Source: Bacillus sp. S/N-304-OC-R1
GTDB taxonomy: Bacteria > Bacillota > Bacilli > Bacillales > Cytobacillaceae
Length of the DNA stretch: 64,000 bases
Reading direction: 5' to 3'
Assembly (NCBI RefSeq): GCF_019749375.1
Contig: NZ_JACWFE010000021.1
Span: 62,001 to 126,000 of the forward strand
In this document: piece after piece, positions 1 to 8,358 of the stretch
Layout: every line of letters starts with the position of its first letter
How positions within the stretch are numbered: position 1 is the stretch's first letter
Translations under genes and position numbers: made by a program
Notes under the pieces: model-generated
What the model was told of the DNA's origin: nothing
Databases searched by the model: none
What the model saw: only the letters and a program-made list of their open reading frames with translations

Positions 1-813
1 TATCTCTTCATTTTTAAATTGAAGTGCCTCACTTACACGATTTGCATCTTCAACTAAACTCCGAAGATCATCAGGCTCAAGAGAAGCAGAATGGTCAGTT
101 CCTTTCCAATTTCTATCTAATGTAAAATGACGCTCAATCCATTCTGCCCCTAAGCCTATAGCGGCCATATCTATTGCTATTCCTATATGATGTCCTGAAA
201 ATCCTAGTGCCTTAATTACTTTACCGTATCGTTCTTTTAGTCTTATAATTTCTTTAAGTCTTATATCTCTGAAAGGAACTGGATACCCGGAAGTGCAATT
301 ATATAGAACTATATCTTTATTTCTCTTTTTAACACTCAAAAAGTTTATCAATTCTTCGATCTCATCATAATTAGTCATACCTGTTGAAATATGAATTTCA
401 CCTTCAAAATTTTCGCAAAGCCACTCTAACATTTCATAATGATTATTTATTGCTGATGGAATTTTTATGAGCTCCGGTTTTAAAGATGCGATTTCTTTTG
501 CTGAAGTTAAATCCCAGACTGACGTACAATACTTGACTCCATTTTCCTCACAATACTGTTTCAACATCCTATGTTGTTCCACACTAAACTCTAAAAATTC
601 ACGATGCTCACCGTATGTTTTACCATAAGAATTTTGAGAATTTGGATGTGGAGCATTATACTGTTCCTCAGATAGAAGCTCTTTATTATTTCTCTTTTGA
701 AACTTCACTACATCAACCTTACAATATTCAGCAGCAATTTTAATCATTTTTTTTGCAATTTCTAATTCGCCTTTATGATTACAACCTATTTCAGCTATAA
801 TTTTTGGTTTCAT
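1..813 (-). CDS. NeuB-family nonulosonic acid synthase (partial, 3' end outside window)
   Basis: The gene starts at ATG 811-813 and reads 271 codons to base 1 without a stop, so the C-terminus is missing. The protein opens MKPKIIAEIGCNHKGELEIAKKM, the AEIG(x)NH(x)G signature of the NeuB/SpsE family, followed by VDVVKFQ, KIPSA, HISTGM and GFSGHH, and ERHFTLD. These enzymes condense phosphoenolpyruvate with a 6-carbon N-acetylamino sugar to make a 9-carbon sialic-like acid (neuraminic, legionaminic or pseudaminic) in the cytoplasm. The C-terminal antifreeze-like (SAF) domain would lie beyond the window. It is the last visible gene of an operon with a Maf glycosyltransferase and a PseB-like dehydratase next to flagellin, so the product is probably a flagellin sugar. 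Which nonulosonate is made cannot be read from this fragment. Confidence 0.9.
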   Translation of the reverse strand, partial: MKPKIIAEIGCNHKGELEIAKKMIKIAAEYCKVDVVKFQKRNNKELLSEEQYNAPHPNSQNSYGKTYGEHREFLEFSVEQHRMLKQYCEENGVKYCTSVWDLTSAKEIASLKPELIKIPSAINNHYEMLEWLCENFEGEIHISTGMTNYDEIEELINFLSVKKRNKDIVLYNCTSGYPVPFRDIRLKEIIRLKERYGKVIKALGFSGHHIGIAIDMAAIGLGAEWIERHFTLDRNWKGTDHSASLEPDDLRSLVEDANRVSEALQFKNEEI

Positions 814-887
814 GTAAACTTCCCCACTTTTTAATTATTTCTAATATTGTTTTATTAAAAGAATTAAAAGAAAACTACATTTATTTG

Positions 888-3809
888 TTACTCATTATTT
901 AGAGACAATATAGGTCTAAATGCGAAAATTGAATTTACGTTTGTTGTTAAACCCCAAAAACAGTATTCTGCATTTTCTCCATACCAATTCTTATCTTTTA
1001 AGAATACGCTCCTAATAGGCATCGTAGTCTCACCATGTTGATTTTTATTATACTTATTACTATTCGTCCAAGCCCCCACTTGCCCGCTCCAATTCCATAC
1101 CAAATCACTACCTGCGGTTATATATCCATCTAAGTCCGATTGAATAATATATTGATTCCACTCATTAATAAAATCACCTTCAGAATCGCCATACAATAAG
1201 TTCATTTTTGCTTTATAATTATTATTATTAAGTTGATTGATAATTACTCCTTTATTAATTCCAAACCCAAATTGATTTAAAGTTTCCCAAGAAATGAAAT
1301 TTTGTATATTTCGGTCGGCTATTAATTTTTTCTTTTCTGAATTTCCATCCACCATAATAAAATAAAAATCTCCATCTGGATAAGCACTAGATTCAACCGG
1401 AATAAAAGTACTAGTTTCTTCCCCTAATCCATTGAAGACGCCAACTTTATTATAAGGAGCTTTGTAATGGCAACGAATACGCTTTCCAACCACAAGATCT
1501 TTAATATCACTGACTTCATCAATATGATATAAATAACCTTCTCTATTAACCTCAATTCCAGAAAATATAAAGGTATTGTCATCTTTCAATATTATTTGGA
1601 CTATATGTTCTTGATTTTCAGATGTATTTACTTCAACCAATACCTCTTTTACTCTTGGGTTTCCAGATGTCTCCACTCCAGTTTTCTTCTGAGAAAACAT
1701 AATACTTCTTCCATCAATTTTTAATTCAATTTTCTTTGATCCATCAGTATGCCTTGAACCATATATTCTAAGCGTATTCCCCAAAAATCTAAAACTAATT
1801 GTGGATTCTTTAACATTAGTTAATGTCTGATTTAAGTAGTAATTAATATTTTTCCCTGGACCATAATTTACACGACGCCAATTACCAATATACTTAAAAA
1901 CACCACAATCATTTGAGTAATATTTATAATCATTATTATTTTCAATCAACTCCAAAATCATCTTATGTACACTATAAATACTACTAACAATTTGCTCTAG
2001 CGTTTGCTTACAACGCTCTATATAAGGCTGAAAGGCTTCAATAATTAATTTAGCTTTAAGTATCTCATTTGTTTGTTTTCGAATACTTGCAGACTTTATA
2101 CTTAATGCTTGAAGAAATTCTCGATTAACAGGCTCAATATATACTTTATAACAATCAGTTTCAATCAGCATCTTGACCTTCTTATCAAAATTCACCATTA
2201 GATCAACTATTTTTTTACTTTTATTTGATTTTATATATAAATTTAACTCCTTAAACATTAATGCTATATCTATATATTGTTTTCGAAATACCTTAATAGA
2301 TTTCTCCATATTATTTATTTTTTCTTGTATTGATTCCAAATCATATAGTTGAGGTTTATTGTTTCTCCAACTATCATCTACTTTTGTATCATTCAATCGA
2401 TTTTTAATAAGGCTTTCTAGACTGATGAATTTAGCCCCGAAAATAGCAGCCCCACCTTTTGTTGCATTAATAGTTTCTACCCCTGAATACTTAGATATAC
2501 ACCACTCGATACTTTGTCTCATATTATTAAATGAAGAATTAGTTTCAATTTGGTTTCCATATACATCTTCAACCATAAAACTATTAACCCTGTCATTATC
2601 CATAACTTTTTCAGAACGTCCCTTGTAGTCAATATCTTTCGAATATATTTTGTCATTTTTAAAACCTAAATTTTGTCCCACTAAAACAATAGGATTACAT
2701 CCTAAATTAGCTCCAAGCTGAAATGCCACAGCTGCTATTGTTGGAGAATCTTGAACTAATTTAAGGTCATCCTTATTTTTTTTCTTTAAATAGTATGTAG
2801 AGACTGAATCTTGATCTGTTATCATATGATATTTTGGACCTTTATACATCTTTAATGTTTCGAATCCAACGCTAGTTCCATATATTAAAGGAACAGAATC
2901 CACACCTTTTTCATACATCTTCGAAAAAACACCATAATTATGTTTCTGTGGATCATATGTACAAATTGCGTCAGGCATAATGTTTTGGGATATCAACGCA
3001 CGGTTCGCAGATCCCACTGCAAAAATATATGCTAATCGCTTTTTCTTAATCAGACGAAGATTTTCAAATTCTTCATCAAGAGAAGGACCCGCCGATACTA
3101 TGATAAGTGGTTTATTCTTAAAATAAGATCCGTATCCGTCTAATATATTAAAGTTTTGTAAATTCTCCGAAAGATTTAAAAGACTATTTAAAGTCCACCT
3201 GGCACTATATTTCATGTTTATCCTATGACTCTGTCTTTTTGATTCCATTGCAGTCTTCAAATTCTTTGAGAATAAATTGAACTTTTCCTTAAATATTCTT
3301 TCATAACTAGGTAGAGTTATTACTAATACTCTTTCTTGAATGTTATGTATTTTTATATCTATGAAATTACTCCCTTTTTCGCTTGTTGTTTCAATGCATA
3401 TATCATTAATTCGTTCCAATTGTATTTCTCTCAAATTACAATTTTTCACAAATTGGTAAAAAACCTCAATCTCTGGTTCATATAAAGAATAAGTAAAGGT
3501 TGGATATTTTATCATAAATTCTTTTATATGATAGCCAAAACCAACACCATAAAATAAGACATGTTCGTATTTATCGACAATATTTTCAAATTGAGATATA
3601 AATTTTTCAGCCTCTTTTTTAGGATCATATTTGCTATGAAGTAGCTGCATACTTCCATTCATTAGTACTTGAATTGTCTTTTGTCCTGATTTTGTGTCTA
3701 TAACCTCGGATATTAGTCCTTTTTCAGAATTTAATTGTTCATAAGATTTTAAATCAATTAAAACATCAGTTGCGTACTGTTTAAGTAGGTTATAATTTTC
3801 TTCTAACAT
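888..3809 (-). CDS. Maf (motility-associated factor) flagellin glycosyltransferase with extra C-terminal domains
   Basis: This 973-aa protein belongs to the Maf/DUF115 family, which transfers nonulosonic acids onto Ser/Thr of flagellin. Residues about 220-430 hold the DUF115 core, with KPLIIVSAGPSLDEE, the FAVGSANRALISQNIMPDAICTYDPQ stretch and VGQNLGFKNDKIYS. An all-helical segment follows (about 470-630). The C-terminal third is unusual: residues about 640-760 look like a beta-sandwich, and the last 220 residues contain NEWNQYI, VWNWSGQVGAWTNS and a final FRPILSL, a pattern I associate with phage tail and surface adhesins in Bacillales. ATG 3809 was chosen over an upstream TTG (3833) because GGAGAGGTG lies 7 nt before it. 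It is transcribed after the PseB-like gene and before the NeuB-family gene. The Maf call is firm; the role of the tail domains is unknown. Confidence 0.88.
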   Translation of the reverse strand: MLEENYNLLKQYATDVLIDLKSYEQLNSEKGLISEVIDTKSGQKTIQVLMNGSMQLLHSKYDPKKEAEKFISQFENIVDKYEHVLFYGVGFGYHIKEFMIKYPTFTYSLYEPEIEVFYQFVKNCNLREIQLERINDICIETTSEKGSNFIDIKIHNIQERVLVITLPSYERIFKEKFNLFSKNLKTAMESKRQSHRINMKYSARWTLNSLLNLSENLQNFNILDGYGSYFKNKPLIIVSAGPSLDEEFENLRLIKKKRLAYIFAVGSANRALISQNIMPDAICTYDPQKHNYGVFSKMYEKGVDSVPLIYGTSVGFETLKMYKGPKYHMITDQDSVSTYYLKKKNKDDLKLVQDSPTIAAVAFQLGANLGCNPIVLVGQNLGFKNDKIYSKDIDYKGRSEKVMDNDRVNSFMVEDVYGNQIETNSSFNNMRQSIEWCISKYSGVETINATKGGAAIFGAKFISLESLIKNRLNDTKVDDSWRNNKPQLYDLESIQEKINNMEKSIKVFRKQYIDIALMFKELNLYIKSNKSKKIVDLMVNFDKKVKMLIETDCYKVYIEPVNREFLQALSIKSASIRKQTNEILKAKLIIEAFQPYIERCKQTLEQIVSSIYSVHKMILELIENNNDYKYYSNDCGVFKYIGNWRRVNYGPGKNINYYLNQTLTNVKESTISFRFLGNTLRIYGSRHTDGSKKIELKIDGRSIMFSQKKTGVETSGNPRVKEVLVEVNTSENQEHIVQIILKDDNTFIFSGIEVNREGYLYHIDEVSDIKDLVVGKRIRCHYKAPYNKVGVFNGLGEETSTFIPVESSAYPDGDFYFIMVDGNSEKKKLIADRNIQNFISWETLNQFGFGINKGVIINQLNNNNYKAKMNLLYGDSEGDFINEWNQYIIQSDLDGYITAGSDLVWNWSGQVGAWTNSNKYNKNQHGETTMPIRSVFLKDKNWYGENAEYCFWGLTTNVNSIFAFRPILSLNNE

Positions 3810-3935
3810 CTGTTCACACCTCTCCAAAAACAATTACATTAAGATTATGAAAACGAAATAACAACAAAATACCCTTAACTTCTATAAGGTGTTATTTTCA
3901 AATAATCAATGTATTCTATATACAGACCTTATCAT

Positions 3936-4943
3936 TTAGATAAGTTGCTCATTTAAAATCCACTCACTTAATACTTCCTTACTAATTGCTTGCTCAAATG
4001 AAACAATTGGAGCTTTCTTAATTGAATATGCGTTAAAATAAATATTCTTAACAGCATATGGTGGAGTTATTATAAACATAGTCTTAGTTTCTAATGCTAT
4101 TCTCAACTCATCTTCTGTCATTAGTTCCTCATACATTTTTTCACCTGGACGTAGTCCAATTTCTTTTAACTTAATGACATCATTGATGGAATACCTACTA
4201 ACAATTTCCTCAATCAACACTTCAACTAGATCAATTAATTTTATTACAGGCATCTTCAAGACAAATACTTCTCCACCTTTTGCCATTTCATTTGCTTCAA
4301 GCATTAACGAAATGGCTTGTGATGGAGTCATCATATAACGCAACATGTTTTTATCAGTTACAGTTACCATCCTTTTCTCAAGTATCTGTTTTTTGAATAG
4401 TGGGATAACAGAACCCCTAGAACCCATCACATTACCAAACCTAACAGAACTAAATATCGTATCTTTAGGACCCTTTTGAAACTGAGCTGCGGAAATCAAA
4501 CGTTCAGCTGTTAACTTTGTGGCTCCGTAAGTATTAGCAGGTGCAATCGCTTTATCAGTACTGGTAAACAGGACCTTTTTTACTCCTGCAGATAATGCTG
4601 ATTGAATAACATTCTGAGTTCCAATAACATTTGTTTGTACGGCTTCAAATGGATTATACTCACAAGCTGGCACATGCTTCATCGCAGCAAGATGAAAAAC
4701 ATAATCAATATCTTCCATCGCTCTGAGTAAACGCTTCTCATCACGAATATCGCCAATTAAATATCTAATGTTTCTATACTCTGATAATTCTTGCTGCATT
4801 TCAAATTGCTTATATTCATCTCTGCTAAAAATTCGAATTACACTTGGATTATGCTTAAGAAGTTCCTCAACTAAGTATTTTCCGATAGTACCGGTACCGC
4901 CTATAATAAGTATTTTTTTTTGTGTATACATACTTGCATTCAT
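3936..4943 (-). CDS. PseB-like UDP-GlcNAc 4,6-dehydratase (extended SDR)
   Basis: This 335-aa short-chain dehydrogenase has the Rossmann motif GGTGTIGKYL at residues 15-24, IFSRDEYKQFEMQQ, FHLAAMKHVPACEYNPFEAV, STDKA and the catalytic YGATK. This set is typical of the PseB/FlaA1-short/CapD family of NDP-GlcNAc 4,6-dehydratases. PseB inverts C5 and commits UDP-GlcNAc to pseudaminic acid; related enzymes feed other deoxy-aminosugars. It starts at ATG with AGGTAAG a few bases upstream and lies 9 bp after the preceding gene in the same operon. With maf and the NeuB-family gene downstream, a role in making the flagellin sugar is likely. The aminotransferase, acetyltransferase and CMP-transferase steps are not visible and may lie left of the window. 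Confidence 0.85.
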   Translation of the reverse strand: MNASMYTQKKILIIGGTGTIGKYLVEELLKHNPSVIRIFSRDEYKQFEMQQELSEYRNIRYLIGDIRDEKRLLRAMEDIDYVFHLAAMKHVPACEYNPFEAVQTNVIGTQNVIQSALSAGVKKVLFTSTDKAIAPANTYGATKLTAERLISAAQFQKGPKDTIFSSVRFGNVMGSRGSVIPLFKKQILEKRMVTVTDKNMLRYMMTPSQAISLMLEANEMAKGGEVFVLKMPVIKLIDLVEVLIEEIVSRYSINDVIKLKEIGLRPGEKMYEELMTEDELRIALETKTMFIITPPYAVKNIYFNAYSIKKAPIVSFEQAISKEVLSEWILNEQLI

Positions 4944-4952
4944 TTTTCTTAC

Positions 4953-5543
4953 CTACTTTTGTTCATTAAAGATTTTTTCTGTTTCATTATAAATAACTTT
5001 AAACAGTGGTAGAATTTCATATTGAATAATATCAGCAATGAGAATGATATCTTTATTCTCGATTGCCTCCAGCAGATTTGGGAGTTCAACTTCGAAAGTG
5101 GCATTACCTTTAATAAATTCATCCCAACTTGCGATTTTATATAGTGTTTGATCGATAGCCTTTATTGTTTGATAAATCCAATCAATTCCCTCTAAAAGCT
5201 GGTTTAGCATTAGCCAATTTTCATCAGTTTCAGCTTGGTAAAAGTTTTTTACTAACTGTTCAATACTTGGAATAGCTCTGTGTGTGTAAGTATTTAGTGA
5301 CACTAACAAACTCCCTGTAAATTCCTCAATCGTTTTAACCATTACTTCGATATTATTTATCTCCTTAATATGGTCGAACAAATAATTTTCATGGTCAATG
5401 TGAATCTCTTCTCCATCAACAACTAAATGGCTAAAATATAAATTCTGGCTAGATAGCTCACTATTAATCTTCTCAATAATATCCTCTATCTCAGTTTGGT
5501 TATTATTATATAAAAAGTTTTTCTCGAGTATATTCAGTATCAT
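4953..5543 (-). CDS. hypothetical protein, first gene of the flagellin-glycosylation operon
   Basis: This 196-aa protein is not recognised. It is acidic and predicted mostly helical, with no signal peptide or membrane segment, and contains LFDHIKEINNIEVMVKTIEEF and LEGIDWIYQTIKAIDQTLYKI. The start at ATG 5543 has GGAGGATAAATTA directly before it; an in-frame TTG further upstream (5597) lacks a ribosome binding site. A sigma-D-like promoter lies 35-60 bp upstream and the PseB-like gene follows after 9 bp, so it is probably co-expressed with the glycosylation genes. It could be an accessory factor for flagellin glycosylation or a chaperone-like helical protein, but nothing in the sequence proves either. 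Confidence 0.7.
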   Translation of the reverse strand: MILNILEKNFLYNNNQTEIEDIIEKINSELSSQNLYFSHLVVDGEEIHIDHENYLFDHIKEINNIEVMVKTIEEFTGSLLVSLNTYTHRAIPSIEQLVKNFYQAETDENWLMLNQLLEGIDWIYQTIKAIDQTLYKIASWDEFIKGNATFEVELPNLLEAIENKDIILIADIIQYEILPLFKVIYNETEKIFNEQK

Positions 5544-5577
5544 TAATTTATCCTCCGCCCTCTTTAATCTATGTATC

Positions 5578-5604
5578 TTATCGACAATATTCAGCAAAAG
5601 TTAA
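5578..5604 (-). promoter_or_regulatory. sigma-D-like promoter of the glycosylation operon
   Basis: Read on the minus strand, TTAA (5601-5604), a 15-nt spacer and GTCGATAA (5578-5585) resemble the sigma-D consensus TAAA-N15-GCCGATAT (three of four and six of eight matches). It lies just upstream of the 196-aa gene that heads the glycosylation operon, and downstream of the hag terminator, so it would let the operon be expressed separately from hag but in the same flagellar class. Confidence 0.55.
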
Positions 5605-5645
5605 GGTATTTCGACTATGCTCATTATGGTATATTATGGATTATT

Positions 5646-5680
5646 CAAAAAAAAACCCCAGCGGAAATTCCGCCGAGGCT
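5646..5680 (-). terminator. rho-independent terminator of hag
   Basis: On the minus strand a GC-rich hairpin (arms CCTCGGCGG / CCGCTGGGG with G-T pairs, AATTT loop) is followed by nine T residues, 7 bp after the hag stop codon. Confidence 0.9.
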
Positions 5681-5686
5681 AATAAA

Positions 5687-6811
5687 TTATTGAAGTAATT
5701 GCAATACTGATTGTGGACGTTGGTTAGCTTGAGCAAGCATAGCTTGAGAAGCTTGAGAAAGGATATTGTTCTTAGTGAACGCCATCATTTCGTTAGCCAT
5801 GTCAACATCACGAACACGGGATTCAGCAGCTTGTAGGTTCTCAGAAGAGTTGCCTAAGTTACTGATTGTGTGCTCTAGACGGTTTTGGAACGCACCCATT
5901 TTAGAACGCTCAGCAGATACTTGGTTGATTGCTGCATCAATTACAGAGATAGCTGCAGTAGCAGTTTTATGAGAAGTAATATCTAAAGCGTGGACAACAT
6001 CTCCAGCAGAATTACCTTTGTCTGTTAATGCATTCGCATCACCATTAGCAAATTTAGCTTCAGTTGATTTCGCAACAAGTTCCGCACCAATAGTTGTACC
6101 ATTCTCTGTAAGAACCTTGTCTCCACCTGTTTGTAATCCACCATCAGCCTTGTAATAATCTTCTGTTCCTGCAGTGCCTCCAACAACCCAAGCATTTTTC
6201 GCACCAACATGAGATCCAGAACCGATGCCAGCATTACTATCTGCTGTACCTGCAACCCCAAGTGCTTCTGCACGCATATCAAAGATATCTACAGTGAAGT
6301 TTTGCATAGAGTTTGCACCAACTTGCATCTTTAAGCCGTTGCTACCTGAAGTATTACCAGCTTCTGATACATAGCTGCCTGCTTTCAAGCTTTGAGAACC
6401 ATTCAACAATTTCTTTTGGTTAAACTCAGTATTGTTACCAATACGGTTAATTTCAGAAGTTAATTGGTTTAACTCTTTTTGTAGCTCGTTACGATCTTGA
6501 TCAGTATTTGTATCGTTAGAAGCTTGTGTAGCAAGCTCACGCATACGTTGAAGGATTGAGTGAGTTTCGTTTAATGCACCTTCAGCAGTTTGGATTAAAG
6601 AAATAGCGTCTTGAGAGTTACGTTGAGCTTGGTTTAAGCCACGTACTTGTCCACGCATTTTTTCAGAGATTGCTAGACCAGCAGCGTCATCGCCAGCACG
6701 GTTAATACGAAGACCTGAAGAAAGTTTCTCCATAGATTTTGTTGCACCAACTTGGTTTGATCCTAATTGGCGATAAGCATTCATCGCTGGTAAGTTATGA
6801 TTGATAATCAT
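5687..6811 (-). CDS. hag: flagellin (main filament protein)
   Basis: This 374-aa flagellin has the conserved N-terminal D0/D1 region ([38 protein letters not shown], residues 1-140) and C-terminal D1/D0 region ([11 protein letters not shown], ending NQRPQSVLQLLQ). The variable middle (about 150-290) is short and rich in Gly, Ala and Thr and contains candidate Ser/Thr glycosylation sites. It is secreted without a signal peptide by the flagellar type III apparatus and polymerises at the filament tip. The start ATG 6809-6811 has AAGGAGG 9 nt upstream. It follows fliW-csrA as in B. subtilis and has its own sigma-D promoter, a CsrA-type leader hairpin and a strong terminator. A second flagellin gene lies at 13234-14661. 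Confidence 0.97.
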   Translation of the reverse strand: MIINHNLPAMNAYRQLGSNQVGATKSMEKLSSGLRINRAGDDAAGLAISEKMRGQVRGLNQAQRNSQDAISLIQTAEGALNETHSILQRMRELATQASNDTNTDQDRNELQKELNQLTSEINRIGNNTEFNQKKLLNGSQSLKAGSYVSEAGNTSGSNGLKMQVGANSMQNFTVDIFDMRAEALGVAGTADSNAGIGSGSHVGAKNAWVVGGTAGTEDYYKADGGLQTGGDKVLTENGTTIGAELVAKSTEAKFANGDANALTDKGNSAGDVVHALDITSHKTATAAISVIDAAINQVSAERSKMGAFQNRLEHTISNLGNSSENLQAAESRVRDVDMANEMMAFTKNNILSQASQAMLAQANQRPQSVLQLLQ

Positions 6812-6840
6812 GATTTATTTCCTCCTTGAAATTGTTTTAG

Positions 6841-6856
6841 TCCACATCCATGTGGT
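6841..6856 (-). promoter_or_regulatory. CsrA-binding hairpin in the hag leader RNA
   Basis: On the transcribed strand the leader contains CCACATGGATGTGG: a CCAC/GTGG stem presenting ATGGAT in a six-base loop. This fits the CsrA consensus (ACARGGAUGU with GGA in the loop). The ribosome binding site AAGGAGG (6821-6827) about 15 nt downstream offers a second GGA. In B. subtilis CsrA binds two such sites in the hag leader and blocks translation until FliW removes it; csrA and fliW are the next genes upstream here. Confidence 0.8.
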
Positions 6857-6920
6857 TTTTATTAAAGTCAGGAATCCAAATAGGTCGGCCGCCCTATCTG
6901 ATTTCTGATCTACAAGGTTT

Positions 6921-6948
6921 ATATCGACAGGATTTTTAAGTTGTTTAG
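6921..6948 (-). promoter_or_regulatory. sigma-D promoter of hag
   Basis: On the minus strand the -35 TAAA (6944-6947), a 15-nt spacer and the -10 GTCGATAT (6921-6928) match the sigma-D consensus at 11 of 12 positions. It predicts a leader of about 100 nt that includes the CsrA hairpin. Confidence 0.85.
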
Positions 6949-6968
6949 ACATTTTATGATAAAATAAT

Positions 6969-7196
6969 TTACTTTTTTAAATGGGTTGAAAATTGCTTTA
7001 ATAGGTTCAAGGAAGTGTTTACGGCTTTATTGTTTTCTTCTTGGATGGCAAGATAGATTTCTTTTCGATGAATTTCGATGTTCTTAGGTGCCTCAATTCC
7101 GATTTTAATTTGTTCACCGTCTATGGCGATGATTTTGATCTCAATATCGTCGCCAATTTGGATCGATTGATTCGGTTTTCTTGTTAAAACAAGCAT
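6969..7196 (-). CDS. csrA: carbon storage regulator CsrA, translational repressor of flagellin
   Basis: This 75-aa RNA-binding protein has the standard opening [22 protein letters not shown] and the [15 protein letters not shown] stretch that forms the RNA-binding edge, including the conserved Arg in HRKEIY. CsrA is a domain-swapped dimer that binds GGA motifs in mRNA leaders; in Bacillus its main target is hag, and FliW is its protein antagonist. It begins 3 bp after fliW and is followed by the hag promoter. Length and sequence are normal for the family. Confidence 0.97.
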   Translation of the reverse strand: MLVLTRKPNQSIQIGDDIEIKIIAIDGEQIKIGIEAPKNIEIHRKEIYLAIQEENNKAVNTSLNLLKQFSTHLKK

Positions 7197-7199
7197 GTT

Positions 7200-7649
7200 T
7201 TAGCCCTCCTTACCGGCAGAAGATAGTTGGCTCAATAATAAATGCTTTGTTTTGTATGGGGAGTCGCTCAGTATGACTTGCTTCCCGATCTTTTTTGCAT
7301 CGTTAATAACAATTGGGCCTTGAAGATTTGCTGTTGTATTTTGGAACGGTTCTTGAATCGTTAAGATTACAAACACCACAACATTTTCTTGGTTACTAAT
7401 GTCTAATGAATTAATAACTTGGTCAGTAAGTTTAACTTCATAATCCTTGAAAAAGTCAAAAGGACTGACAATCACAAAAGCAAGACTTGGTGTTAGAACA
7501 GATTGCATGATAAAGAATGGACCTTCATCAGCGAACGGAAGAATATAAAATTCTTTTTCCTCTAAAAAACTAGGAATTCCCTGCGGAAAATGAATAACTT
7601 TTGATTTCTCTATTTTAATTTCACCATGATATTTCGATTGGATCTTCAT
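7200..7649 (-). CDS. fliW: flagellar assembly factor FliW
   Basis: This 149-aa protein matches FliW: it has YHGEIKIEKSKVIHFPQGIPSF near the N-terminus, FFIMQSV, and SDSPYKTKHLLL at the end. FliW binds CsrA non-competitively and relieves repression of hag translation, and it also binds free flagellin, so hag translation tracks secretion. ATG 7649 has GGTGA 7 nt upstream; an in-frame start at 7661 would add four residues and has a weaker site. It lies between yviE and csrA, the conserved Bacillus order. Confidence 0.95.
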   Translation of the reverse strand: MKIQSKYHGEIKIEKSKVIHFPQGIPSFLEEKEFYILPFADEGPFFIMQSVLTPSLAFVIVSPFDFFKDYEVKLTDQVINSLDISNQENVVVFVILTIQEPFQNTTANLQGPIVINDAKKIGKQVILSDSPYKTKHLLLSQLSSAGKEG

Positions 7650-7666
7650 TGCCGTCACCATTTCTT

Positions 7667-8248
7667 TTATATTTTTTGGTCAAGAGTTGCACCCACTGAA
7701 TTAATTTGGAGGGATGCCTTTTGTTTTAAATATATTCGAAAATCGCCTTGATTAAATTTTATTATGGGGCTATGCGTTTCTACATCTGCCCGAAACTTAC
7801 CAAAATTAACCTTAATATCTACTTTAGATGGCTGATAGCGAAACTTTACCTTTGACATCGACTCCGGCATAAAGCCAATATTGACTTCCTTTGGAGGGGT
7901 TTGGCTTTTATCCTTTGCAATTTGAGGAAGTGCATTTTGTCTTGTCCCTTCTATTTTCATCATCCTATCGCCTTCATTTGCCTTTTGAGCGATGTTCTGA
8001 ATCATTTTCTGCTTTGCTTTTGCAGCCCACTCATTCATCACTCTAAGAGGATTCTTTAAATTGGCATCTGCAAATGCTTCTGTTTGATCAATCTCCAGCT
8101 TACTTTTGGATGTATGAATTTTTACTTCCGGCATCGGTTGGGTAAATTTCAAATCTGCCATTGGTTGTCTCATTGAAATTTTCGACCTACTTTGCTCAAT
8201 TCCAAGCTTGGCAAATGTATTATGTAATTCTAAGCGAGGCAGCTGCAA
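7667..8248 (-). CDS. yviE: YviE-family flagellar-region protein (DUF6470)
   Basis: This protein of about 193 aa has the family's opening QLPRLELHNTFAKLGIEQSRSKISMRQP and alternating basic/hydrophobic strands such as VDIKVNFGKFRADVETHSPIIKFNQGDFRIYLKQ. Its function is unknown; the gene is conserved between flgL and fliW in Bacillus. The chosen start is TTG 8248, which has AAGGAGGAG 6 nt upstream; an upstream in-frame TTG at 8269 lacks one. It ends 17 bp before the chosen fliW start and is probably co-transcribed with fliW-csrA. A terminator separates it from flgL upstream. Confidence 0.85.
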   Translation of the reverse strand: MQLPRLELHNTFAKLGIEQSRSKISMRQPMADLKFTQPMPEVKIHTSKSKLEIDQTEAFADANLKNPLRVMNEWAAKAKQKMIQNIAQKANEGDRMMKIEGTRQNALPQIAKDKSQTPPKEVNIGFMPESMSKVKFRYQPSKVDIKVNFGKFRADVETHSPIIKFNQGDFRIYLKQKASLQINSVGATLDQKI

Positions 8249-8329
8249 ATGGCTCTCCTCCTTATTCAAAATTTGGATTAGTCACTACTTTATTTTAACT
8301 AAGAGAATCCCTTAATAAAACTTCTTTAG

Positions 8330-8358
8330 AAAAAAAGCTATCCCCTCAGGAATAGCTT
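8330..8358 (-). terminator. terminator after flgL
   Basis: On the minus strand AAGCTATTCC and GGGATAGCTT form a 10-bp stem with a TGAG loop, followed by seven T residues. The stem overlaps the last bases of flgL. Confidence 0.85.
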
